In this document: piece by piece, positions 17,790-25,562 of the stretch
Layout of the letters: the number at the start of each line of letters is the position of its first letter
How positions within the stretch are numbered: position 1 is the stretch's first letter
Assembly: GCA_017410375.1 (NCBI GenBank)
Contig: JAFQQW010000055.1
Span: forward strand, 1-53,123
Reading direction: 5' to 3'
Source of the DNA: Clostridia bacterium
Lineage (GTDB): Bacteria; Bacillota; Clostridia; RGIG6154
DNA length: 53,123 nt
The notes under the pieces: model-generated
The model's input: the letters and a program-made list of their open reading frames with translations, nothing else
Told to the model about the DNA's origin: nothing
The model's database searches: none
Made by a program: the position numbers and the translations under genes

Positions 17790-18590
17790 GTGTTTAATTC
17801 CATAGAGGTTAAATTTTGCGACAGGCGAATTGTTGACAAGACCTGGTGGTGTGTTGCAAAGCCCAGCTTTCGTCCGATTTTTCATATCGGGCAAAACCGC
17901 CTGCACTATGTACACAGTGGCAGTCCCACCATTTACTGTGACGAAAAGCCCTACACGTTAGAGCCGGGTAAGCTGTATCTTTTCCCGCAGAATCTGTCCT
18001 TTCGCGGTGAGGTTGCGGACGGAACAGAATATGACCATACTGCGCTTGATTTTCTGACCTTTCCGCCGGTCCACATGTCAAAGCCGTTAGAAATATCGCT
18101 TTCCGCCTCTCCCCTGCTCCAACCTGCTACAGAAATCTGTGCTAAGCTGATTGCGCTGCATCCCATGGCGCGATACGGGACCCGAAACGAATACAGCCCG
18201 CTGATTGAAAGCTACGGCATGAATCTTTTAAAGCTGATTCATGAGGTGTATCCCATTGAAACGATTTCCGATCCGTTTATCACAGACATTTTAAACTATA
18301 TTCACGAAAACTACTACAAAGAACTGCGCTTAGAAGAGCTTTCTGCGCGCACCAATTACCAGAAGCATTTCTTTATCCGTAAATTCAAGCAGATTATGGG
18401 GGTACCCCCTTACAAATATATCAAGGACTATCGCATGAGCACTGCTTTTTATCTGATTCAGACTGGAAAGTTCAGCATTGCACAGGTGGCAGAGCGGGTC
18501 GGCTACAGCGACACGTCCGGCTTTTCACACGCCTTTAAGCAACAATTCGGCATTTATCCCAACGAAGTTTCCAAAACAGTTTTTCTGTAA
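17790..18590 (+). CDS. AraC-family regulator, first of three tandem paralogues
   Basis: A 266-residue regulator. The N-terminal cupin-like ligand domain (about 1-150) contains LHYVHSGSPTIYCDEKPY and LEPGKLYLFPQNLS. The C-terminal AraC double helix-turn-helix (about 165-262) contains LSARTNYQKHFFIRKFKQ and VAERVGYSDTSGFSHAFKQ. The start is GTG at 17790: both paralogues start with MFNSI at the equivalent place, and GGAGGTG lies seven bases upstream. The ligand is unknown. It is co-transcribed with the next two genes, 18 bp apart. Confidence 0.88.
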   Translation: MFNSIEVKFCDRRIVDKTWWCVAKPSFRPIFHIGQNRLHYVHSGSPTIYCDEKPYTLEPGKLYLFPQNLSFRGEVADGTEYDHTALDFLTFPPVHMSKPLEISLSASPLLQPATEICAKLIALHPMARYGTRNEYSPLIESYGMNLLKLIHEVYPIETISDPFITDILNYIHENYYKELRLEELSARTNYQKHFFIRKFKQIMGVPPYKYIKDYRMSTAFYLIQTGKFSIAQVAERVGYSDTSGFSHAFKQQFGIYPNEVSKTVFL

Positions 18591-18608
18591 TTTACGGGAG
18601 GTGAAAAC

Positions 18609-19406
18609 ATGTTCAATTCCATAGCACTCAGATTCTACGGAAGAGACAAAAGTGCATCCGACTGGTGGCTGGCTTCATTGCCGGCACAGCATCCGAAATT
18701 TCGCTTTTTGCCCAGCCGTCTGCATTATGTGCACAGTGGCGCACCCACTGTGTATTGTGGTGACAAAGCATACAAATTAGAACCCGGTAAACTGTATTTC
18801 TTTCCGCAAAATCTTTCCTTACGCGCATCGATGGAGGCGGGAGATATTTACGACCACACCGTGCTGACCTTTTTTATGTATCCACCCACGCGTATGTCTG
18901 AGGCTTTGGTAATTGACCTTTCCGTTTCACCGCTTTTAAAGAGCGCCACTGATGTGGTTATGCAATTAGCAGAGAAATATCCTATGACGGATTATACTGA
19001 GCAACACACGCACACGCCTCTGATTGAAAGCTATTGTGTTAATTTGCTGAAGCTGATTGACGAGCATATATCCCCCATCGAAACGGTTTCTTCTAAAGCC
19101 ATTGCAGATGCGCTGAGCTATATCCACGAAAACTATCAGAAGGAGCTGACGGTAGAAGAGCTTTCTGCGCGCACCAATTACCAAAAGCATGCTTTTATGC
19201 GAAAATTTAAGCAGATTATGGGCGTTTCGCCTTACAAATATATTAAGGATTACCGCTTAAGCAACGCGTATTATCTGTTGCGGACGGGTAATTTTACCAT
19301 TGCAGAAGTGGCAGAGCAGATTGGCTATAACAACAGCACAAGCTTTTCCCATGCTTTCAAACAGCATTTTGGCATCTATCCTAAAGATGCCATGAAGTCT
19401 GTTTAA
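18609..19406 (+). CDS. AraC-family regulator, second tandem paralogue
   Basis: A 265-residue paralogue of the preceding gene with the same architecture: a cupin-like sensor with RLHYVHSGAPTVYCGDKAY, and a C-terminal double helix-turn-helix with LSARTNYQKHAFMRKFKQ and VAEQIGYNNSTSFSHAFKQ. The recognition helices are close to those of its neighbours, so the three may bind related operators. ATG with a GGGAGGTG site. The protein is complete. Confidence 0.88.
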   Translation: MFNSIALRFYGRDKSASDWWLASLPAQHPKFRFLPSRLHYVHSGAPTVYCGDKAYKLEPGKLYFFPQNLSLRASMEAGDIYDHTVLTFFMYPPTRMSEALVIDLSVSPLLKSATDVVMQLAEKYPMTDYTEQHTHTPLIESYCVNLLKLIDEHISPIETVSSKAIADALSYIHENYQKELTVEELSARTNYQKHAFMRKFKQIMGVSPYKYIKDYRLSNAYYLLRTGNFTIAEVAEQIGYNNSTSFSHAFKQHFGIYPKDAMKSV

Positions 19407-19426
19407 ATCCCACACGGAGGTAGAAA

Positions 19427-20236
19427 ATGTTCAATTCCATAGTACTACGATACTGCGAAAAAAAGCGAAAAACATCCACCGACTGGTGGTTGGCATCGTT
19501 ACCTGCAAATGACTTAAAATTCCGTTTTGTTCCGGGCAGACTGCATTATGTACACAAAGGTTCGCCCACCATTTACTGCGATGAAAAGCCTTATAAGCTG
19601 GAACCGGGCAAGCTGTATTTCTTTCCGCAGAATCTTTCGCTCCGGGCAGAAATGGAAGAAGGCTCGTTTTATGAGCATACCGCCTTGGACTTCTTTGTCT
19701 ATCCGCCCACACGCATGACAGAGGCTTTAGTGATTGACCCCTCCGAGACACCTCTGATTCAAAAAGCACTCGACATTTTACTCTTGTTTGCAGAGCAATA
19801 TCCAAAGAAAAATGTGAACGACCATCACGAATACGTTCCGCTGATTGAGAATTATTGTGTCAATCTGCTGAAGCTGATTGACAAGCTGATTTCGCCCATT
19901 GAAACGGTTTCTTCGCCGTTTATTGCCGACGTTTTGAGCTATATTCACAAAAACTATCAAAAGGAGCTGACAATAGAAGAGCTTTCGGCACTTACCAATT
20001 ACCAAAAGCATGTTTTTATACGCAAATTCAAGCAGATTATGGGTGTTCCGCCTTATAAGTACATCCGAACCTACCGCTTAAATACCGCTTATCAATTGAT
20101 CCGGGCAGGAAGCCACAGCATTTCGCAGGTGGCTATGCAGGTAGGCTACGAGGATTCCACCAGCTTTTCTCACGCCTTTAAACAGCATTTCGGCATGCAT
20201 CCTACCGAGGTTTCCAACAGACCGTCCGACAATTAA
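19427..20236 (+). CDS. AraC-family regulator, third tandem paralogue
   Basis: A 269-residue third copy. The sensor segment RLHYVHKGSPTIYCDEKPY and the helix-turn-helix segment LSALTNYQKHVFIRKFKQ parallel the other two; the C-terminus is slightly longer. No enzyme or transporter gene lies in the operon, so the regulated pathway must be elsewhere. A strong bidirectional terminator follows. Confidence 0.88.
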   Translation: MFNSIVLRYCEKKRKTSTDWWLASLPANDLKFRFVPGRLHYVHKGSPTIYCDEKPYKLEPGKLYFFPQNLSLRAEMEEGSFYEHTALDFFVYPPTRMTEALVIDPSETPLIQKALDILLLFAEQYPKKNVNDHHEYVPLIENYCVNLLKLIDKLISPIETVSSPFIADVLSYIHKNYQKELTIEELSALTNYQKHVFIRKFKQIMGVPPYKYIRTYRLNTAYQLIRAGSHSISQVAMQVGYEDSTSFSHAFKQHFGMHPTEVSNRPSDN

Positions 20237-20267
20237 AAAAAGACCGCGCCGCGGTCTTTTTTTAATT
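20231..20267. terminator. Bidirectional terminator between the AraC triplet and the acyltransferase-like gene
   Basis: An almost perfect palindrome, with a stem of A-run plus GACCGC against GCGGTC plus T-run around a three-base loop. It can serve the plus-strand AraC operon and the minus-strand gene that ends at 20262. Confidence 0.9.
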
Positions 20268-21170
20268 GTCCCGTTTATTGTTTACAATCTTTTCACCGTC
20301 AAATAAAATGACGCCTTTTCCCCAGCCTGCTATCTTTCCATCGTTTAAAAATTTGATAAAATTCTTTTGCAGGGTTGTGTTTGCAGAAAGCTTGCTTGTG
20401 TCACCGTCGTAAGGCTTTCCGAACACCGCACGGGCATTTAAAAACTCCCCTGCCTTGCCAAAGCTTTGGTCTATGATATCAAAATCCTCCATAAAATCGG
20501 CAAGATTGGAACCTTTTGGAAAAACCTCTCTGTAACCCGGAAAAATCAGCCAACTTTCGCAAATAATCGGCAGATATTCTCCCTTTTTCCTGCCAAAATA
20601 TGCAAAGGCTTTTTTGTAGGAATCTATCCGCGCTTCTCTCGGCATAGGTCCCGAGGACGGAATGTGAAAATTTACCACTTCATCATCGGAATTAATCTTA
20701 AAGTCACCCCATTCATAAGTAAGCCCCTCAAAAAACGGTTTTGTGTGGTACTGAAATCTGCCCAGTGCCACAATTTCCGCTCTGAAAAAGATGGCGTACC
20801 ACCAAAAGGGTATAACCCCCAGAACACCGACTTTCTCTTTGCATTCATCAAGCTTATACTTAAAATCTTTTGCCGTATCATAAAAAATCTCTTCGCTTAT
20901 GCCCTTTTTTAAGTAGGCTTCACGCAATTTTTCCAAGTTGGACAGCAAAAACAGCATGTCTAAGCTACGCGAATCCATATCGTATTTGGTCGCCATCGGT
21001 TTTAATTTTTCCTGCAAGGTAATGCTTTCTGCTCTGTTTTGGCAAAACGAAAATTCTTCGCCAAGCTTTGTAAAAAGGGCACGGTCTGCCTCGTCCAATC
21101 CATTGTAACTGTTTAAAAAGAAGTTGATCTCCGTCTTATCAAAACCGATTTTTCGTAATGTTTCTTCCAT
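20262..21170 (-). CDS. Acyltransferase-like protein (DUF5596 / NAT_N plus GNAT_C type)
   Basis: A 302-residue cytoplasmic protein. The N-terminal helical half and a C-terminal GNAT-like half match what I know as the DUF5596 family (NAT_N and GNAT_C domains). Core segments are LGRFQYHTKPF, VNFHIPSSGPM, SYKKAFAYF, ICESWLIFPGY and the C-terminal GWGKGVILFDGEKI. The same order of segments recurs in the C-terminal half of the fusion protein at 34984, so the two are paralogous modules. Substrate and acyl donor are unknown. I chose the ATG at 21170, with AGAGGGG eight bases upstream; the open frame extends 17 codons further without a ribosome site. It has its own terminator, and the small gene upstream ends in another. 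Confidence 0.72.
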   Translation of the reverse strand: MEETLRKIGFDKTEINFFLNSYNGLDEADRALFTKLGEEFSFCQNRAESITLQEKLKPMATKYDMDSRSLDMLFLLSNLEKLREAYLKKGISEEIFYDTAKDFKYKLDECKEKVGVLGVIPFWWYAIFFRAEIVALGRFQYHTKPFFEGLTYEWGDFKINSDDEVVNFHIPSSGPMPREARIDSYKKAFAYFGRKKGEYLPIICESWLIFPGYREVFPKGSNLADFMEDFDIIDQSFGKAGEFLNARAVFGKPYDGDTSKLSANTTLQKNFIKFLNDGKIAGWGKGVILFDGEKIVNNKRDN

Positions 21171-21222
21171 GCATATCCCCTCTTTATTAAGCAGTTTACC
21201 ACATTCTGCCCAAAAAAGCAAG

Positions 21223-21252
21223 AAAAAAAGACCGCGATGCGGTCTTTTTTTA
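21223..21252 (-). terminator. Terminator of the 82-residue protein gene
   Basis: A stem AAAAGACCGC/GCGGTCTTTT with a three-base loop and T-run sits at the stop codon of the small gene. Its arms are nearly identical to those of the terminator at 20231. Confidence 0.88.
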
Positions 21253-21498
21253 ATACAGCTTAATTTCGTATTTGTCTATGAGGCGCAATAGCTTTTCCAC
21301 CTTTTTGTCATTGTCTAATTCTTCGCTTTGTACGATTTTTTCTACTGTTTTGAAAAAGTTCTCGTAGGCTTCGTTCCGAATGCGGTCAAAATCCTTATTC
21401 TGCATATATTTCCACACCGCATCGGTGATGTATGTCCTTATCATGCGGTTTGTGATGTCTATGCGAAAATCTTCCTCATTATAAAAAATCTCCGACAT
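21250..21498 (-). CDS. Small helical protein of unknown function behind a structured leader
   Basis: An 82-residue protein, highly charged and predicted helical, with no membrane segment and no motif I recognise. It begins MSEIFYNEEDFRIDITNRM. The ATG at 21498 follows a perfect AAGGAGG at good spacing; an in-frame extension to 21531 would run back through that site and the terminator, so it is rejected. The only promoter that can serve it lies at 21688-21716, upstream of a long structured RNA that ends in a terminator 15 bp before this start codon. Expression therefore probably depends on read-through or antitermination. A terminator follows the gene, so it is expressed alone. Confidence 0.7.
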   Translation of the reverse strand: MSEIFYNEEDFRIDITNRMIRTYITDAVWKYMQNKDFDRIRNEAYENFFKTVEKIVQSEELDNDKKVEKLLRLIDKYEIKLY

Positions 21499-21512
21499 CT
21501 CTTTTTCCTCCT

Positions 21513-21546
21513 TAAATAAAAAAGTACGCAACCGAAGCTGCGTACT
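21513..21546 (-). terminator. Intrinsic terminator of the structured leader RNA
   Basis: On the minus strand a perfect 8-bp stem AGTACGCA/TGCGTACT with loop GCTTCGGT is followed by TTTTTATTTA. It ends only a few bases before the AGGAGG of the small gene, which is the arrangement of a transcription attenuator. Confidence 0.88.
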
Positions 21547-21682
21547 AAAAAGCGCAGAGCTCCGGTGATGTTTTGCGATAACAACTCATGAAACCCTAAA
21601 AAAGAGATTTATGACCAAACAGAGGTACGCTTTTTAACAATAGCATATCTCTTTTTCAGGATTATATTAAGTTGTTATCGCA
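21513..21682 (-). ncRNA. Structured leader or small RNA, candidate riboswitch/attenuator or 6S-like RNA
   Basis: About 165 nt from a good promoter to an intrinsic terminator, with no gene inside. Pairing on the minus strand: a 13-bp closing stem (21670-21682 with 21574-21586); an open internal loop of 9 and 8 nt whose 5' side holds UAAUAUAAU; then a 14-bp stem (21647-21660 with 21595-21608); then a 38-nt apical region. Eight apical bases (21628-21635, AAAAAGCG) can pair with CGCUUUUU at 21547-21554 just before the terminator, and overlapping apical bases GCGUAC (21625-21630) can pair with the terminator arm (21540-21545), excluding the terminator. Stem, bubble, stem resembles 6S RNA. The terminator abutting a ribosome site argues for cis regulation. 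I do not recognise a known riboswitch core. Confidence 0.7.
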
Positions 21683-21687
21683 TCTTT

Positions 21688-21716
21688 AGTATACCACAAA
21701 TTTCAAGCAATTACAA
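21688..21716 (-). promoter_or_regulatory. Promoter of the structured leader RNA
   Basis: On the minus strand TTGTAA and TATACT with a 17-bp spacer; the expected start is near 21681, at the beginning of the closing stem. It lies just after the ppdK terminator. Confidence 0.8.
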
Positions 21717-21740
21717 TAGTAAAATCAAAAAGAACGTCAC

Positions 21741-21772
21741 AAAAAAAGACCTTGCAAAACGCAAGGTCTTTT
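21741..21772 (-). terminator. Terminator of ppdK
   Basis: A 12-bp stem AAAAGACCTTGC against its complement with a five-base loop and a T-run on the minus strand, 18 bp after the ppdK stop. Confidence 0.9.
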
Positions 21773-21789
21773 TACTGTTTAAGTTAGAA

Positions 21790-24420
21790 TTATTTATCTT
21801 CCTTAATCTTAGCCTGAGCAGCAGCCAAACGAGCGATCGGCACACGGAACGGCGAGCAGGATACATAATCCAAGCCAATCTTATGGCAGAATTCTACGGA
21901 TACAGGGTCACCGCCATGTTCACCGCAGATACCGCAGTGCATTTCGGGACGAACCTTTTTACCGAGTTCTACAGCCATTTCCATCAGCTTACCAACACCG
22001 GTCTGGTCAAGCTTAGCAAAGGGATCGTTTTCGAAAATCTTTGCATCATAGTAAGCATCCAAGAACTTACCAGCGTCGTCACGGGAGAAACCGTAGGTCA
22101 TCTGGGTCAAGTCGTTGGTACCGAAGCAGAAGAATTCAGCTTCAGTTGCAATCACGTCAGCAGTAAGAGCTGCTCTCGGGATTTCAATCATGGTACCTAC
22201 TTCGTACTTCAGGTCGATGCCTGCAGCTGCGATTTCAGCATCAGCAGTTGCTACAACGTCGTTCTTAACATACTTAAGTTCCTTAATTTCGCCAACCAAG
22301 GGAATCATGATTTCAGGAACGATATTCCAATCGGGATGCGCCTTCTTCACATTGATAGCAGCACGGATAACCGCTTTGGTCTGCATCTTTGCGATTTCAG
22401 GATAAGTAACTGCCAGACGGCAACCACGGTGACCCATCATGGGGTTGAATTCATGGAGAGAAGCGATGATAGCTTTGATGTCAGCAACAGATTTGCCCTG
22501 TGCTTTAGCCAAAGCTTCAATATCAGCTTCTTCTGTGGGAACGAATTCATGCAGCGGAGGATCTAAGAAACGGATGGTAACGGGGTTACCTTCGAGTGCT
22601 TCATAGAGAGCTTCAAAGTCGCCCTGCTGATAAGGAAGAATCTTTTCAAGTGCTGCTTCTCTTTCTTCAACAGTATCGGAGCAAATCATTTCACGGAATG
22701 CTGCGATTCTTTCAGCTTCGAAGAACATATGTTCGGTACGGCAAAGACCGATACCTTCAGCGCCGAGTTCACGAGCCTTCTTAGCGTCAGCCGGAGTATC
22801 AGCATTGGTACGTACTTTCAAGGTTCTGAATTCATCAGCCCATTCCATGATTCTGCCGAATTCACCAGCGATTTCAGCATCAACGGTGGGGATAATACCA
22901 TCATAGATGTTACCGGTAGAACCGTCGATGGAGATGTAGTCACCTTCCACATAGGTCTTACCTGCAAGTGTAAACTTCTTGTTTTCTTCGTCCATTACGA
23001 TATCGCCGCAACCGGATACACAGCAAGTACCCATACCACGAGCAACAACGGCTGCGTGAGAGGTCATACCGCCACGAACGGTCAGGATACCCTGAGAAGC
23101 CTTCATACCTGTAATATCTTCAGGAGAGGTTTCCAGACGAACCAGAACAACCTTTTCACCTCTTGCATTCCAGCTTTCGGCGTCTTCAGCAGTAAATACT
23201 ACCTTACCGCAAGCAGCACCGGGAGATGCACCCAAACCACGGCCTGCAGGTGTTGCAGCCTTCAATGCTTTAGCATCGAACTGGGGATGGAGAAGTGTAT
23301 CTAAGTTTCTGGGGTCAATCATAGCAACAGCCTGCTTCTTATCGATCATGCCTTCGTCAACGAGGTCGCAAGCAATCTTAAGAGCAGCTTTTGCAGTTCT
23401 CTTACCATTTCTGGTCTGGAGCATATAGAGTTTACCGTTTTCAACGGTGAATTCCATATCCTGCATGTCTCTGTAGTGGTCTTCCAAAATAGCGCAAACT
23501 TTTTCAAAGTCAGCAAATGCTTCGGGGAATTTTTCAGCCATTTCATTGATCGGCATGGGAGTACGAACACCTGCAACAACGTCTTCACCCTGTGCGTTTA
23601 CAAGGAATTCACCCATCAAGCCGGGTTCGCCGGTAGCGGGGTCACGGGTAAATGCAACACCGGTACCGCAGTTGTCGCCCATGTTACCGAATGCCATCAT
23701 CTGTACGTTAACAGCGGTACCCCAAGAGTACGGGATATCGTTGTCTCTTCTGTAAACGTTTGCTCTGGGGTTGTCCCAAGAACGGAATACAGCTTCAACA
23801 GCACCCATCAACTGTTCCTTAGGATCAGTCGGGAAGTCTTTACCGATTTTGCTCTTGTATTCAGCCTTGAACTGGCCGGCAAGAACTTTTAAGTCTTCAG
23901 CAGTCAGTTCAACGTCCTGCTTAACACCCTTTTCTTCTTTCATTTTGTCGATGAGTTCTTCGAAGTATTTCTTACCTACTTCCATAACTACGTCGGAATA
24001 CATCTGGATGAATCTTCTGTAGCAGTCCCAAGCCCATCTGGGGTTACCGGATTTAGCGGATACTGCTTCAACAACGTCTTCATTCAGACCCAAGTTTAAG
24101 ATGGTGTCCATCATACCGGGCATGGAAGCTCTTGCACCGGAACGAACGGATACGAGAAGGGGATTTTCCTTATCGCCGAATTTCTTTCCGCAGATTTCTT
24201 CCATCTTAACGATGTTTTCCATAATTTCTTTCTGGATTTCTTCGTTAATCTTTTTGCCGTCTTCATAATACTTTGTGCAGGCTTCGGTAGAAACGGTAAA
24301 GCCCTGGGGAACCGGCAGACCCATTTTGGTCATTTCTGCGAGGTTCGCACCTTTACCGCCCAATGTGTTACGCATTGTAGCGTCGCCTTCGCTAAAAAGA
24401 TATACATACTTTTTGCTCAT
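21790..24420 (-). CDS. ppdK: Pyruvate, phosphate dikinase
   Basis: An 876-residue enzyme interconverting pyruvate, ATP and Pi with phosphoenolpyruvate, AMP and PPi; in anaerobes it often works in glycolysis with PPi. The N-terminal ATP-grasp domain starts VYLFSEGDATMRNTLGGKGA. The central swivelling domain carries the phosphohistidine motif GGMTSHAAVVARGMG (about residue 455). The C-terminal TIM barrel ends with the catalytic Cys in HCGICGEHGGDP. The length is standard, which separates it from PEP synthase. Its position next to recO and downstream of yqfCD-phoH-ybeY-era is the common clostridial order. ATG with an AAGGAGGAAAC site. Confidence 0.97.
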   Translation of the reverse strand: MSKKYVYLFSEGDATMRNTLGGKGANLAEMTKMGLPVPQGFTVSTEACTKYYEDGKKINEEIQKEIMENIVKMEEICGKKFGDKENPLLVSVRSGARASMPGMMDTILNLGLNEDVVEAVSAKSGNPRWAWDCYRRFIQMYSDVVMEVGKKYFEELIDKMKEEKGVKQDVELTAEDLKVLAGQFKAEYKSKIGKDFPTDPKEQLMGAVEAVFRSWDNPRANVYRRDNDIPYSWGTAVNVQMMAFGNMGDNCGTGVAFTRDPATGEPGLMGEFLVNAQGEDVVAGVRTPMPINEMAEKFPEAFADFEKVCAILEDHYRDMQDMEFTVENGKLYMLQTRNGKRTAKAALKIACDLVDEGMIDKKQAVAMIDPRNLDTLLHPQFDAKALKAATPAGRGLGASPGAACGKVVFTAEDAESWNARGEKVVLVRLETSPEDITGMKASQGILTVRGGMTSHAAVVARGMGTCCVSGCGDIVMDEENKKFTLAGKTYVEGDYISIDGSTGNIYDGIIPTVDAEIAGEFGRIMEWADEFRTLKVRTNADTPADAKKARELGAEGIGLCRTEHMFFEAERIAAFREMICSDTVEEREAALEKILPYQQGDFEALYEALEGNPVTIRFLDPPLHEFVPTEEADIEALAKAQGKSVADIKAIIASLHEFNPMMGHRGCRLAVTYPEIAKMQTKAVIRAAINVKKAHPDWNIVPEIMIPLVGEIKELKYVKNDVVATADAEIAAAGIDLKYEVGTMIEIPRAALTADVIATEAEFFCFGTNDLTQMTYGFSRDDAGKFLDAYYDAKIFENDPFAKLDQTGVGKLMEMAVELGKKVRPEMHCGICGEHGGDPVSVEFCHKIGLDYVSCSPFRVPIARLAAAQAKIKEDK

Positions 24421-24457
24421 TTTTAAGTTTCCTCCTTAATACTTCATTATCATATCT

Positions 24458-24486
24458 ATTATACTCTATAATTTTGCATTTGTAAA
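24458..24486 (-). promoter_or_regulatory. Promoter of ppdK
   Basis: On the minus strand TTTACA and a perfect TATAAT with a 17-bp spacer, about 37 bp before the ATG. No terminator is visible between recO and this promoter. Confidence 0.8.
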
Positions 24487-24513
24487 GAAAAATTTTTAAA
24501 AATGATGTATTTT

Positions 24514-25251
24514 TTACAAAATTACAGATTTTAAATAGTCAAGCGCAGGCAATTCGCGCCCTAAACGGTAGATACAGTACTGCTCTGTAAGGGTTGAAAG
24601 CACCTTTAAGCTCTCCTCGCCCACCGAAAAATTATAAAGCTTTTTGATATCCGCATGCAATATGTACTGCAAGGCTTTGAAAAGGGAAGCATTCAGCTCA
24701 ATCCCCTCTTTGCCGCAATCGGGGCAGGTCAGATATCCCTCCTTTATGTTAAACAAAAGCGGAAATTCCGTATTTCCGCAGGCGGCACAGCCTGAAATGA
24801 GCGGTGCGTACCCTTCTTCTGCCATCAAACGCATTTCAAATACACTTTTTACAAAATGCAAATCCTTATCGGTATTGCAAAGCATATAAAAGGTATTTAA
24901 GAGAAGCGAAAGGGTTTCCGAGTCGCTTGAAAAGCATTCGGGCACCGCATAGGATGCCAACTGCCCGAAATAGGTAGCTAAAGTTAGCTTTTCAATATCC
25001 TCGCTTAAGGCAAAGAAATTTTCGATGGGGGTTGCGCGCTTTAAAAAATACAGCTCGTTATTGGAAGGGCTGACCTCCAAATCCGAGTAGCAAAGAAAGG
25101 TAGCGCCTGCGCCGAATCTGCCTTTTACGCGGCGGATATTTTTTGCGAGCACAGAAATTTTACCGTCCTTTTCGGTAAGGACGGTTAAAATTTTATCCGC
25201 TTCCCCAAGGTTGGTCTCCCTCAGGATAAGTCCCCGTAATTTCTCGTTCAT
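24514..25251 (-). CDS. recO: DNA repair protein RecO
   Basis: A 245-residue recombination mediator that loads RecA on single-stranded DNA together with RecR. The N-terminal OB fold (about 1-80) starts LRGLILRETNLGEADKILTV. The C-terminal part contains a zinc-binding CAAC...CPDC set in SGCAACGNTEF and YLTCPDCGKEG. I chose the ATG at 25251, with AAGGAAG upstream; the frame is open eight codons further. The start lies inside the end of yqzL, as in other Bacillota. Confidence 0.92.
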   Translation of the reverse strand: MNEKLRGLILRETNLGEADKILTVLTEKDGKISVLAKNIRRVKGRFGAGATFLCYSDLEVSPSNNELYFLKRATPIENFFALSEDIEKLTLATYFGQLASYAVPECFSSDSETLSLLLNTFYMLCNTDKDLHFVKSVFEMRLMAEEGYAPLISGCAACGNTEFPLLFNIKEGYLTCPDCGKEGIELNASLFKALQYILHADIKKLYNFSVGEESLKVLSTLTEQYCIYRLGRELPALDYLKSVIL

Positions 25252-25378
25252 GTTCTTCCTTCTTCTCCAATGCAATTTCCTCGGCGTATTCGCTGTCTAA
25301 GATGCGGTTTAGCTCCCGATACAGCAAATATGCCTCAATATCGCCCGTTTCGTGAAAGTATGGCCATGTGTCAAACAT
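25193..25378 (-). CDS. yqzL: YqzL-like small protein
   Basis: A 61-residue protein. Its first 30 residues (TWPYFHETGDIEAYLLYREL) match the YqzL family, small proteins encoded directly before recO in Bacillus; the function is unknown. It is longer than Bacillus YqzL through a charged C-terminal tail. The tail region overlaps recO by 59 bp in another frame. ATG 25378 has a GGGGTGAT site. Both the conserved start and the position support it. Confidence 0.75.
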   Translation of the reverse strand: MFDTWPYFHETGDIEAYLLYRELNRILDSEYAEEIALEKKEEHEREITGTYPEGDQPWGSG

Positions 25379-25461
25379 TTTTCAATCACCCCACACTTAG
25401 TTTGTGTGACGGACTTAAAGATATGTGATGTAAAAAATGGTTTATCTCCCACGCAGGCAGG

Positions 25462-25480
25462 CGACTTTTTTCGACAATCT
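25462..25480 (-). repeat. TGTCGAA motif, copy 1, resembling the end of the interspersed repeat
   Basis: On the minus strand AGATTGTCGAAAAAAGTCG. This matches the first bases of the multi-hairpin repeat at 34662 (AGACTGTCGAAAAAGTCG) apart from one substitution and one extra A. It lies in the 184-bp gap between the DUF4393 gene and yqzL, where I see no gene. Confidence 0.6.
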
Positions 25481-25562
25481 TACTATAAAGACTGTATAAT
25501 TTAGATGCCAGGCTTTTTGCGAATGCTCATATCGATTAGAATTTAAAAATTAATCTTTCGAT

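Noticed and set aside
21513-21682. T-box leader or tmRNA
   Set aside because: No T-box bulge sequence or specifier loop, and far too short with no tRNA-like ends for tmRNA.
22729-23304. 191-residue plus-strand frame inside ppdK
   Set aside because: Antisense shadow of a long conserved gene; no start signals.
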